A stretch of 64,000 nucleotides of DNA, from positions 1 through 64,000 of the forward strand of contig NZ_QKTX01000018.1 of assembly GCF_003253485.1 (NCBI RefSeq), written 5' to 3'. Numbering within the stretch: position 1 is the first letter of the stretch; every line of letters begins with the position of its first letter. The notes under the pieces were generated by a model. It worked only from the letters and a program-made list of their open reading frames with translations, made no database searches and was not told where the DNA came from. Position numbers and translations under genes: made by a program. The DNA comes from Algoriphagus aquaeductus. GTDB lineage: Bacteria; Bacteroidota; Bacteroidia; Cytophagales; Cyclobacteriaceae. Positions 1-8,453 of the stretch are shown piece by piece.

Positions 1-2790
1 TCGGATTCTCAAAAGGATTCCGACAACGATGGTGTGACTGACGATCTGGATTTCTGCCCGAATACACCGGCTGAATCTGAGGTAGATGAAAACGGCTGCT
101 CGGATTCCCAAAAGGATTCCGATAATGATGGCGTGACCGATGACCTGGATCTCTGTCCCAATACACCGGCTGAATCTGAAGTAGATGAAAACGGCTGCGC
201 AGATTCCCAAAAGGATTCCGACAACGACGGAGTAACTGACGACAAGGACCTTTGCCCGAATACCCCTGCAAATGCAGAAGTGGATGCCAATGGCTGCTCG
301 GATTCCCAAAAAGATACTGATGCGGATGGAGTAACTGATGATTTGGATTTGTGTCCAAATACACCATTCTGTACCCCAGTTGATGCCAACGGTTGCGCGG
401 ACTCTCAAAAGGATTCCGACAATGACGGCGTAACCGATGACTTGGATCTCTGCCCGAATACCGCTGCAAATGCAGAAGTGGATGCCAATGGCTGCTCGGA
501 TTCTCAAAAGGATTCCGACAACGATGGTGTGACTGACGATCTGGATTTCTGCCCGAATACACCGGCTGAATCTGAGGTAGATGAAAACGGCTGCTCGGAT
601 TCCCAAAAGGATTCCGATAATGATGGCGTGACCGATGACTTGGATCTCTGCCCGAATACCCCTGCAAATGCAGAAGTGGATGCCAATGGCTGCGCGGATT
701 CCCAAAAGGATTCCGACAACGATGGTGTGACTGACGATCTGGATTTCTGCCCGAATACACCGGCTGAATCTGAGGTAGATGAAAACGGTTGCGCGGACTC
801 TCAAAAGGATTCCGACAATGACGGCGTAACCGATGACTTGGATCTCTGCCCGAATACCCCTGCAAATGCAGAAGTGAATGCCAATGGCTGCTCGGATTCC
901 CAAAAGGATTCCGACAATGATGGCGTGACCGATGACCTGGATCTCTGTCCCAATACACCGGCTGAATCTGAAGTAGATGAAAACGGCTGCTCGGATTCCC
1001 AAAAGGATTCCGACAATGACGGCGTAACCGATGACTTGGATCTCTGTCCCAATACACCGGCTGAATCTGAAGTAGATGAAAACGGCTGCTCGGATTCCCA
1101 AAAGGATTCCGACAATGACGGCGTAACCGATGACTTGGATCTCTGTCCCAATACACCGGCTGAATCTGAAGTAGATGAAAACGGCTGCTCGGATTCCCAA
1201 AAGGATTCCGACAATGACGGCGTAACCGATGACTTGGATCTCTGCCCGAATACCCCTGCAAATGCAGAAGTGGATGCCAATGGCTGCGCGGATTCCCAAA
1301 AGGATTCCGACAACGATGGTGTAACCGATGACTTGGATCTCTGTCCAAATACCCCAGCAAATTCGGAAGTGGATGCCAATGGCTGCTCGGATTCTCAAAA
1401 GGATTCCGATAACGATGGCGTAACTGATGACTTGGACCTTTGCCCAAATACACCTGAAGAGGCTGTTGTAGACGTCAACGGCTGCTCGGATTCTCAAAAG
1501 GATTCCGACAACGATGGTGTAACCGATGACTTGGATCTCTGTCCAAATACCCCAGCAAATTCGGAAGTGGATGCCAATGGCTGCTCGGATTCTCAAAAGG
1601 ATTCCGATAACGATGGCGTAACTGATGACTTGGACCTTTGCCCAAATACACCTGAAGAGGCTGTTGTAGACGTCAACGGCTGCTCGGATTCTCAAAAGGA
1701 TTCCGATGGGGATGGAGTTTCCGATGAACAGGAATTAATAGATGGAACTAATCCAAAAGACAAGTTTGATTTCAAAGATTCTGATGAAGATGGAGTTTCT
1801 GATTATGAAGAATCACGGGTGGGAACAAATCCATTTGATCCAACAGACTTTAAAGATTTAGATGGGGATGGGGTACCCGATTATGTTGAACTCCTTGAAG
1901 GGACAAATCCAACTGACAAAGATGACTTCTTGGATTCTAATGGAAACAGGATTGCTGACTACATAGAGAACAGGTCAATTATTGCGCTCAATTACGAAGA
2001 GTTTATAGTTATTCCATGGGGAGGAACCTTGAAGCTTCCTGCCCAAATAGAGGTAGTCTTAGGAAATGGCAAAGCTATTTTACTACCAGTAGTGTGGAAT
2101 ACTAATGGATTGAATAACCTGGCGCGAGGGATTTATAAGGTTCAAGGAAGTTGGGTTCTTCCAGGATGGGTACATAATCCATTTAAAAACTTTCCTGTGA
2201 TACAGGTGATGGTGGATTCAAAACCAGCTCCAAAAGGAATAACATTAAGTAAAAATTCATTTGAATCTAAACCTGATAACTCCCAAGTTGTAGTTGGAAT
2301 TTTGTCGGTAGATGATCCAATCGACCAAATACATACGATTTCTTTGAACGGGAATACTGGGGATAATCAATACTTTGAAATTGTGAGTGGGAATTTGAGG
2401 TGGATAGGGCAGAAGTATTTACCAGGGAAAACATCATTCCAACTCACTATTAGAGTTTCTGACAGAGATAGCAATGAGATCATTCAAGAGTTTGAAATTT
2501 TCAGAATCCTGCCTTCTATTGAAGAAATTATTGTCTTCAACACCTTCACTCCAAATGGAGATCAAGTAAATGATACTTGGGGTATTCGCGAACTTCAATA
2601 TTTTGAAGGAATTAGAATTCAGGTTTTTGAAAAAAGTGGAGAAAGGGTGTTTTATACTGAAGACCCTAGTCAAAGGTGGGATGGAACATTCAAGGGGAGG
2701 GAGCTTTCCGTAGGGTCTTATTATTGGGTACTGGAACACAAGCCAACCGGAAAAATTAGAAGAGGGATCCTCACTTTACTTAAGAATTGA
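1..2790 (+). CDS. TSP3-repeat surface protein with type IX secretion (type B) C-terminal domain, 5' end outside window
   Basis: The frame is open from base 1, so the N-terminus lies upstream; about 929 residues are visible. Seventeen 33-residue units of thrombospondin type 3 kind run to about residue 562, each with an acidic DSDNDGVTDD calcium loop and two cysteines (CPNTP and NGC). Three or four shorter TSP3-like units of about 26 residues (DGDGVSDEQELIDGTNP style) follow, then an Ig-like and a cadherin-like segment (about 660-835). The last 85 residues carry FTPNGDQVNDTW at about 849-860 and end in a lysine-rich strand, the pattern of the gliding-motility-associated (type B) sorting domain. 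The protein is therefore probably exported by type IX secretion and held at the cell surface, like SprB-family adhesins. The next gene encodes a PorP/SprF partner, as is usual for such substrates. Binding target is unknown. Confidence 0.9.
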   Translation, partial: SDSQKDSDNDGVTDDLDFCPNTPAESEVDENGCSDSQKDSDNDGVTDDLDLCPNTPAESEVDENGCADSQKDSDNDGVTDDKDLCPNTPANAEVDANGCSDSQKDTDADGVTDDLDLCPNTPFCTPVDANGCADSQKDSDNDGVTDDLDLCPNTAANAEVDANGCSDSQKDSDNDGVTDDLDFCPNTPAESEVDENGCSDSQKDSDNDGVTDDLDLCPNTPANAEVDANGCADSQKDSDNDGVTDDLDFCPNTPAESEVDENGCADSQKDSDNDGVTDDLDLCPNTPANAEVNANGCSDSQKDSDNDGVTDDLDLCPNTPAESEVDENGCSDSQKDSDNDGVTDDLDLCPNTPAESEVDENGCSDSQKDSDNDGVTDDLDLCPNTPAESEVDENGCSDSQKDSDNDGVTDDLDLCPNTPANAEVDANGCADSQKDSDNDGVTDDLDLCPNTPANSEVDANGCSDSQKDSDNDGVTDDLDLCPNTPEEAVVDVNGCSDSQKDSDNDGVTDDLDLCPNTPANSEVDANGCSDSQKDSDNDGVTDDLDLCPNTPEEAVVDVNGCSDSQKDSDGDGVSDEQELIDGTNPKDKFDFKDSDEDGVSDYEESRVGTNPFDPTDFKDLDGDGVPDYVELLEGTNPTDKDDFLDSNGNRIADYIENRSIIALNYEEFIVIPWGGTLKLPAQIEVVLGNGKAILLPVVWNTNGLNNLARGIYKVQGSWVLPGWVHNPFKNFPVIQVMVDSKPAPKGITLSKNSFESKPDNSQVVVGILSVDDPIDQIHTISLNGNTGDNQYFEIVSGNLRWIGQKYLPGKTSFQLTIRVSDRDSNEIIQEFEIFRILPSIEEIIVFNTFTPNGDQVNDTWGIRELQYFEGIRIQVFEKSGERVFYTEDPSQRWDGTFKGRELSVGSYYWVLEHKPTGKIRRGILTLLKN
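4..1686 (+). repeat. Tandem 99-bp coding repeats, 17 copies
   Basis: Units begin at 4, 103, 202 and so on every 99 bp to 1588, in frame, each encoding one 33-residue TSP3 unit. Copies are nearly identical at the DNA level, including third codon positions. The units at 994-1092 and 1093-1191 look identical, and a block near 4-140 recurs at 499-635. The array may extend left of the window. Confidence 0.95.
1303..1698 (+). repeat. Apparently exact 198-bp tandem duplication inside the 99-bp array
   Basis: Bases 1303-1500 and 1501-1698 read the same by eye, so a two-unit block (NSEVDANG type plus EEAVVDVNG type) has been duplicated as a whole. Identity breaks immediately after 1705, where the shorter repeat type begins. 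This points to a recent unequal exchange or slippage event. Confidence 0.9.
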
Positions 2791-2947
2791 TTTGGGAAAT
2801 GGGCTTGGAAGAACTTATTCATTTTTCCAAGCCCCAATATCAATGGGGTTAATTAGGTTCTGGATACTTAATTATTAAAAAAAGGTAATACAGGTCCCCC
2901 GAAAGGATGATTTTCATCAAGGGATGTCTGGACCAAAATCAAATCAA

Positions 2948-3883
2948 ATGAAAGAGATCAATTTGTTAATTCTATTTTTCCTTTTTGGATTGGGTGCTCA
3001 GGCACAATCCCGGAAATACTATTCTCAATTTAATCAAGCTCAAAGTTATTTTAATCCAGCAATGACTGGGTATGAGGGCAGTTTACTTCGAGGATTAGCC
3101 AGAAATCAATGGGCAGGTTGGGAAGGTGCTCCCAAGTCATATTATTTTTCAACTGAAATTGATTTCGATCAATTGAAACACCAATCAAAAACCGAATTTG
3201 GAGGAAAAAATGCAATGGGGATTTTTGTTCTTTCTGATTCCTATGGGGCATTCAATCAGGTTGAACTTATGTCAAGTTATGCAGCGCGAGTCCAAATTGG
3301 TGAAAAAACCAATTTAAGATTAGGAGCAGGGTTATCTTGGAAAGAACTTAGACTTGACGGAAATAACTTGAATGTAGAGGAGAGCAATGATCCTGTTGTC
3401 AGTCCATATTTAGGCCGATATGCTTCGATGAGAACAATTGATTTCAACCTTGGAATATCTATTACTCACACCAACTATTATTTTTCATACTCTCTGAACC
3501 AAGCAAATAAAGGTAGACTTAGGTCGGGTGATGTTTTTGTAAATAGCATCCCTCAAGTCAGTGTATTTCAGGCAGGATATCGAAATCAATTAAGTAAATC
3601 AGTAAGTGTATCGACCAACTTCATGTTTCGACACCAAGCAGATTTACCAGAAAATATTGAGATCAATCTAAAAGCCTTCTTCCTAGAAAGATTGTGGTTG
3701 GGAGTAGGGCATCGGGTGGATTATGCGAATAGCCTTCAAATGGGTTTAATAATGAATAAATTAAGATTTGGGTATGTGTATGAGACTCCAACAATAAGAT
3801 CCTATCTCCTACCGAGTTCTACCCATGAATTGATTGCTGTTTTTCAGATTTTTGGAAATAATCAAAAGGGTTTAATTTGGTAG
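2948..3883 (+). CDS. PorP/SprF family type IX secretion outer-membrane protein
   Basis: A 311-residue protein starting with a signal peptide (MKEINLLILFFLFGLGAQAQ). It then has the family hallmark YSQFNQAQSYFNPAMTG followed by RNQWAGWEG, and alternating beta-strand-like segments to the end. An in-frame ATG 24 bases upstream (2924) exists but would put a polar stretch before the signal peptide, so 2948 is preferred. PorP/SprF proteins are outer-membrane components that pair with particular type IX secretion substrates, typically those with type B C-terminal domains. It lies 157 bp after such a substrate gene, so the two probably form a substrate-partner pair. Which face of the membrane it acts on cannot be told from sequence. 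Confidence 0.88.
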   Translation: MKEINLLILFFLFGLGAQAQSRKYYSQFNQAQSYFNPAMTGYEGSLLRGLARNQWAGWEGAPKSYYFSTEIDFDQLKHQSKTEFGGKNAMGIFVLSDSYGAFNQVELMSSYAARVQIGEKTNLRLGAGLSWKELRLDGNNLNVEESNDPVVSPYLGRYASMRTIDFNLGISITHTNYYFSYSLNQANKGRLRSGDVFVNSIPQVSVFQAGYRNQLSKSVSVSTNFMFRHQADLPENIEINLKAFFLERLWLGVGHRVDYANSLQMGLIMNKLRFGYVYETPTIRSYLLPSSTHELIAVFQIFGNNQKGLIW

Positions 3884-3987
3884 GTGTGGGAAAAACAATC
3901 TTTTACTTTTTGACTATAAGATTCCTTTCAAAAAAACACTTCTTTCATTCAGGGCTTTGGAAGTGGATGATTCATGGTGGTTTTAAG

Positions 3988-4106
3988 ATTTCATCTGTTT
4001 ATAATTTGATTTTTAATGGCCAGATAGCCTGTCCCGATCTTTCATCGGGAGAATGCCCCGGATAATCATTCCCCTGTGTGAGAAGCATTTACTCATGGGC
4101 ATTTCA
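3988..4106. repeat. 119-bp intergenic direct repeat, copy 1
   Basis: Copy 1 of a pair offset by 324 bp (copy 2 at 4312-4430), with only a handful of differences. It begins ATTTCATCTGTTTATAATTTG and contains the hairpin TCCCGAT-CTTTC-ATCGGGA near its middle. The opening 21 bases occur a third time at 4101-4121. Confidence 0.9.
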
Positions 4107-4311
4107 TCTGTTTATAATTTGTCTGTTAACTCATTTTTATTTTTTTAGGCAATAGTAGAAAAACGCTAAGAAGTTAAATTTTCATCTACATGCTCTCGGC
4201 AATACTCCTGTGTGCTTAGCGCTTGATGTCAATTTCATGTACGGGGTTTCACTGTTTGGGCAGTGATATTTCAACCTCCAGTAATGACCGACCTTTGTTT
4301 TTTATGCTACC

Positions 4312-4430
4312 ATTTCATCTGTTTATAATTTGATTTTTTAAGGTCAGATAGCCTGTCCCGATCTTTCATCGGGAGAATGCCCTGGATAATCATCCCCCTG
4401 TGTGAGAAGCATTTACTCATGGGCATTTCA
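4312..4430. repeat. 119-bp intergenic direct repeat, copy 2
   Basis: Second copy of the element at 3988-4106, same length. It has a few substitutions (for example in the T-run after ATAATTTGAT) but keeps the TCCCGAT/ATCGGGA hairpin intact. A shorter GCCTGTCCCGAT piece is also found near 27278. Confidence 0.9.
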
Positions 4431-4654
4431 TGGCATCGGCTTTTTAATGTGAGATTTCTCTCTTGGCAAAGCAATTATTTGAATCGCAAATATTGAGGAG
4501 GGGTTGAAAATAATTTTTAAAAATATTCATCTATATCAAACGATTTCCTAGCAGTTTTTCAAAGCAGCTTGAATCTTGCCTGTTTTTCGAGCCCTATTCT
4601 TTGTATTTTATGAGGCTTTATCCCAATAAAGCCAAAATTCCCCAATCTAACCTC

Positions 4655-6136
4655 ATGCGAAAGCCTCACTTATCCTTCTCCCAAATCATCAACATGAACG
4701 TTGGTTTTTTTGGGATCCAATACAGCTTTGGTCTCCAGCAAAGCGCTGTCAACCCGATCTATGACATGCTGGGTGCGGCGCCAGATGAGATTCCGATTTT
4801 GAATCTTGCCGGCCCGATGACCGGACTTTTGATCCAGCCTATCATCGGTGCGCTCAGCGATAGTACCTGGAGTGAAAAGTATGGGAGACGAAAGCCTTAC
4901 TTCTTTATTGGAGCCTTGCTATGCAGTATCTGTCTTTTCTTTTATCCATTTAGCAGCTCACTCTGGATGGCTGCGGGATTGCTGTGGGTGCTCGATGCGG
5001 CGAATAATACCGCAATGGAGCCTTATCGAGCCTTGATTGCGGATACCCTGCCTGAGGAGCAGTACGGAAAGGGCTTTTTGACACAAAGCTTCTTTACCGG
5101 ATTGGGGATCACACTTGCCAATATTTCTCTGTTTGTCTTCCAGATTTTCTTCAAAGGCACCGTCGGGTCGCTTCCGATGTGGGTCTATGCTTCCTTCTTT
5201 TTGGGTACCGTCTGCTCGATCACCTCGGTGATGTGGAGCATTTCCAAAACTCCGGAATATCCGCCTTCACCCAAAGAATTGGCTGCTTTGAAGGAGCGAA
5301 ATAAAGGCATGCCTCATCCTGCGGTTCAGTTTTTTCTATCCATCCTCACCACCTTAGTAGCCTACACGATCTTCTTACTGCTTTTGATTCCTTCGATTTT
5401 CGATCGTGGATTGATCAAAAAGGTGATGAAATCCGCCGAGCAAAATCCAACCACTCGAGTGCTTTTTGCCCAGAATCTGGAGATCATCGAGTCCATCATG
5501 GAAATGCCCGCTGTGATGTGGAAGCTTGCCTTGGTCTATCTCTTCCAGTGGTATGCGCTCTTCTGTTACTGGCAAAACGCAGCCAAAAGTATCGCTCTTT
5601 CGGTCTGGGATGCCACTCCGTCGAGCGACCCTGCCAAGTATGAGGAAGCAGTAGGTTGGGCAGGTCTGGTCAATGGCTGGTACAATATCGTGACCTTCCT
5701 TTCTGCCTTTTTCCTTGCACGAATGGCACAACGCTTCGGCCCCAAGAAGGTGCATTTCATTTGTCTGCTGATGGCGGGAGTGGGATTGATCTTATTTCCG
5801 ATGATTGAAAACAAGTATTTGCTGTTTGCTCCGATGACCGGATTTGGGGTTGCTTGGGCCAGCATGATGGGCGTGCCTTACCTACTTGTTGTGAATGAAA
5901 TTCCAAAGGAACGCTATGGCGTCTACATGGGCATTATCAACATGATGATCGTGATCCCGATGATCCTGCAGACGCTGACCTTTGGTTTTATCTCCAAAAC
6001 CTTCCTGAATAACAATGCCGGACAAGCCATCATTTTCGGTGGGGTTTTGCTGCTGATTGCGGCCCTCGCCACGCTTCGAATCAAAGAAAACAAATCCATA
6101 GATCCTTCTACAGCGCCTGTTTCGGCAGGACATTAA
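4655..6136 (+). CDS. MFS sugar permease (SLC45/sucrose-maltose type)
   Basis: About 493 residues and roughly twelve hydrophobic segments. The N-terminus KPHLSFSQIINMNVGFFGIQ and the loop GALSDSTWSEKYGRRKPYFF match the MFS group that includes SLC45 and plant-type sucrose carriers. Alternative starts are ATG 4610 and TTG 4601. The methionine at 4655 is chosen because homologous proteins begin just before the KPxLSF motif. It is followed after 30 bp by an amylosucrase gene in the same direction, which suggests uptake of sucrose or a related glucoside across the inner membrane. Substrate is inferred from context only. Confidence 0.85.
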   Translation: MRKPHLSFSQIINMNVGFFGIQYSFGLQQSAVNPIYDMLGAAPDEIPILNLAGPMTGLLIQPIIGALSDSTWSEKYGRRKPYFFIGALLCSICLFFYPFSSSLWMAAGLLWVLDAANNTAMEPYRALIADTLPEEQYGKGFLTQSFFTGLGITLANISLFVFQIFFKGTVGSLPMWVYASFFLGTVCSITSVMWSISKTPEYPPSPKELAALKERNKGMPHPAVQFFLSILTTLVAYTIFLLLLIPSIFDRGLIKKVMKSAEQNPTTRVLFAQNLEIIESIMEMPAVMWKLALVYLFQWYALFCYWQNAAKSIALSVWDATPSSDPAKYEEAVGWAGLVNGWYNIVTFLSAFFLARMAQRFGPKKVHFICLLMAGVGLILFPMIENKYLLFAPMTGFGVAWASMMGVPYLLVVNEIPKERYGVYMGIINMMIVIPMILQTLTFGFISKTFLNNNAGQAIIFGGVLLLIAALATLRIKENKSIDPSTAPVSAGH

Positions 6137-6166
6137 CTCCCTTTTCAAACCAACTGAACCCATTCC

Positions 6167-8125
6167 ATGTACCCGGAATCTATTATTTCTGAAAAAATCC
6201 ATCAACTCTTCCAAGAGCATTCCATTGACCCTTTCAAAAAGGATAAAGACTTTGCTGACCGTCTCCAAGCCCATTTGCCAAAAATCCATAGACTATTTGG
6301 GGAGATCTATGGAGGATGTTTTGATGCAGAGCAGCAGTTTTTGGACTTGCTTCGAAGTCTGATTCTAGCCCACAAAAGCCGAGAGTCGGGTCTGAAAAAA
6401 AGAGATCAGGAAAAATCTGAAAAGGGCGTTTGGTTTCTTAGCAATCAGCTTGCTGGCATGAGCTTATACGTGGATCGATTTGCCGGAAGTCTGAAGACCA
6501 TGCCGACCAAGCTTTCACATCTCGAAGAATTGGGAGTGAATTTTCTTCACCTAATGCCGATTTTTGAAAGCCCGGCAGGTGAAAGCGACGGAGGCTATGC
6601 CGTATCGGATTTCAGAAAAGTGGAACCCCGTTTTGGGACTTTGGAGGATTTGATTTCCCTGAGGAAAAACATGCATAGCCAAGGCATGTACCTTATGCTG
6701 GACATTGTACTCAACCATACTTCGCACCATCACGAGTGGGCCCAAAAGGCCAAAGCGGGAGATTTCTATTATCAGGACTTCTTTTATACCTATTCCAACC
6801 GCTCGATTCCGGATGAGTTTGAGCGGAGTATGCCGGAGATTTTTCCGGAAAGTGCTCCGGGAAATTTCACCTGGAGTGAAGAAATGGGCAAGTGGGTGAT
6901 GACAGTATTTCATCGCTATCAATGGGATCTGAATTACACCAACCCGAATGTCTTCCGCGCCATGCTGGATACCGTTTTGTTTTATGGTAACCTTGGTTTG
7001 GACTTGTTAAGGATAGATGCTCCAGCTTTCATCTGGAAGCAGATGGGCACTTCCTGCCAAAACCTTCCCCAAGCACATATGCTTCTCCGATTGATCAAGC
7101 AGTGTGTACAAGTAGCTACACCCGGAATGGCCCTTTTGGGTGAAGCCATTGTGGCCCCCAAAGAAATTATGAAGTACTTTGGCACGGGAGAATTTATCGC
7201 TCAGGAATGCGATTTTGCCTACAATGCTACCCAAATGGCCCTTCAATGGGACATGCTGGCCTCAGGAGAAACCCGTGTCATGCTCAATGCGCAATCTGAA
7301 ATCCTCAACAAGCCTTACGGAACTTCATGGATTACCTATACCCGTTGCCACGACGATATCGGACTGGGATACGATGACTACATGATCGCTCAGGCTGGAA
7401 AAGATCCCTATCAGCATCGAAAATTTCTGAAAGAATACTACTCCTTTTCCGGAGATCAATGGATGAGCCCAGCTAGGGGAGCCCTTTTCTCTTCCAATCC
7501 AAAGACCGGCGACGCACGGATTTCAGGAACCTTGGCTTCGCTCTGCGGATTGGAAAAAGCACTCATCGAAGGCAATGGTCCGGCTATTGATCTAAGCATC
7601 CAAAAAATCCTGATGATGCAGGCGCATTCGATCTTTTTGGGCGGGTTGCCGATGCTTTTCTATGGGGACGAAGTCGGCTACACCAATGACTACAGCTATC
7701 AACATGATCCCGGCAAAAGCTATGACAACCGCTGGATGCACCGCCCGGTGATCGATTGGGAAAAGGTCAACCGCAAAAAAGTAGAAGGAACAGTCGAGCA
7801 TCAGATTTTTGAAGGGACGAAGCGATTACTTCAGATCCGGAAGGAAAATGAGCTTTTCAGCGACCTGAGCAACATTTCTTGGATGAGTCCGCACAACATC
7901 CACGTGGCAGGCCTTGTCCGCCGAATGGGAAATGAGCGGATGTACTGTCTGTTCAACTTCTCGGACAAAGCGGCTTACCTGACTTGGTATGCCTTTCGGG
8001 AGCAGGGAGAAGGGTCTGGTAAACTTTGGGATCACTGGACACAATCGGAAGTCGCAGTGGGTCCGGATCATGAGTATCTGATTTTAGAGCCGTATGGGTT
8101 TCGGGTTTTGGAGCCGAAAGCCTAA
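6167..8125 (+). CDS. Amylosucrase-like alpha-glucan-forming enzyme (GH13 subfamily 4)
   Basis: The 652-residue length is typical of amylosucrase. The GH13 catalytic residues are all present: Asp284 in LDLLRIDAPAFIW, Glu326 in LLGEAIVAP and Asp396 in YTRCHDDIG. Asp141 in ESDGGYAVSDF and the Arg of DNRWMHRP are the pair that, in Neisseria amylosucrase, seals the sucrose pocket. The family splits sucrose and either transfers glucose to an alpha-1,4-glucan or hydrolyses it. No signal peptide is seen, so it should act in the cytoplasm on sucrose brought in by the upstream permease. Sucrose hydrolase or another GH13_4 specificity cannot be excluded. Confidence 0.88.
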   Translation: MYPESIISEKIHQLFQEHSIDPFKKDKDFADRLQAHLPKIHRLFGEIYGGCFDAEQQFLDLLRSLILAHKSRESGLKKRDQEKSEKGVWFLSNQLAGMSLYVDRFAGSLKTMPTKLSHLEELGVNFLHLMPIFESPAGESDGGYAVSDFRKVEPRFGTLEDLISLRKNMHSQGMYLMLDIVLNHTSHHHEWAQKAKAGDFYYQDFFYTYSNRSIPDEFERSMPEIFPESAPGNFTWSEEMGKWVMTVFHRYQWDLNYTNPNVFRAMLDTVLFYGNLGLDLLRIDAPAFIWKQMGTSCQNLPQAHMLLRLIKQCVQVATPGMALLGEAIVAPKEIMKYFGTGEFIAQECDFAYNATQMALQWDMLASGETRVMLNAQSEILNKPYGTSWITYTRCHDDIGLGYDDYMIAQAGKDPYQHRKFLKEYYSFSGDQWMSPARGALFSSNPKTGDARISGTLASLCGLEKALIEGNGPAIDLSIQKILMMQAHSIFLGGLPMLFYGDEVGYTNDYSYQHDPGKSYDNRWMHRPVIDWEKVNRKKVEGTVEHQIFEGTKRLLQIRKENELFSDLSNISWMSPHNIHVAGLVRRMGNERMYCLFNFSDKAAYLTWYAFREQGEGSGKLWDHWTQSEVAVGPDHEYLILEPYGFRVLEPKA

Positions 8126-8453
8126 AAAGAGGATGACATTCTCCCATTTAGCATTTTTCGGTTCTCTTTCTCTTCGTTCTTTTGGCTTGACCCAAAAGAA
8201 CCAAAAGGTCAAGAAAGGGCAAAAACGATAGTTTTTGAGCCAGTAGGTGCGGCAGGAAGCTCCCACCGCACAAGGCCAAACGCTGGCCCGCTGCTGCGTC
8301 AGCCCCCGCGCCCATCTAAAAAGAGTCTTGTACTCAAAAAAGTCAACAAATACCAAATGCAAAAACAATGTTGCGATGAAGGAAAAAGCTCCGTTGGGTC
8401 CTTTTTGAATGTTTATTAATCGAGCTGACACTGATATGAATCATCCTTTATTT
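8126..8453. other. Convergent intergenic region with palindromic element
   Basis: Lies between the amylosucrase gene (+) and the LacI gene (-). It has no gene. The left part carries a palindromic element at 8177-8213; the rest is unremarkable. Confidence 0.6.
8177..8213. repeat. Palindromic element with two mutually exclusive hairpins
   Basis: TTCTTTTGG (8177-8185) pairs with CCAAAAGAA (8192-8200) across CTTGAC. Alternatively, CTTGACC (8186-8192) pairs with GGTCAAG (8207-8213). The two stems share bases and cannot form together. It could be a dispersed palindrome of the genome or a bidirectional transcription end; no clean T-run follows. Confidence 0.7.

Larger units (their letters stand above)
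3884..4654. other. Long non-coding stretch with duplicated element
   Basis: No convincing gene is seen. The only frame of note (3877-4065) is short, overlaps the porP/sprF end and runs into a repeated element. The stretch holds two copies of a 119-bp element, a third copy of its first 21 bases, and about 200 bp of AT-rich sequence before the transporter gene. Confidence 0.7.

Noticed and set aside
9..1379. Long antisense open frames across the 99-bp repeats
   Set aside because: They mirror the repeated codons of the plus-strand gene and have no start context or independent support.
4..1686. Regular repeats that could be mistaken for CRISPR
   Set aside because: The period is 99 bp without unique spacers, and the repeats are one open reading frame encoding TSP3 units.
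3877..4065. 62-residue open frame after the PorP/SprF gene
   Set aside because: It overlaps the end of that gene, runs into a duplicated non-coding element, and has no recognisable protein features.
4190..4300. CATGTACGGGG sequence as a possible group II intron domain V remnant
   Set aside because: The GAGCCG...CGGTTC pairing of domain V is not formed and no reverse transcriptase frame is present.
8084..8431. 115-residue minus-strand open frame beyond the amylosucrase gene
   Set aside because: It runs through a palindromic non-coding block and overlaps the amylosucrase end, with composition unlike protein.
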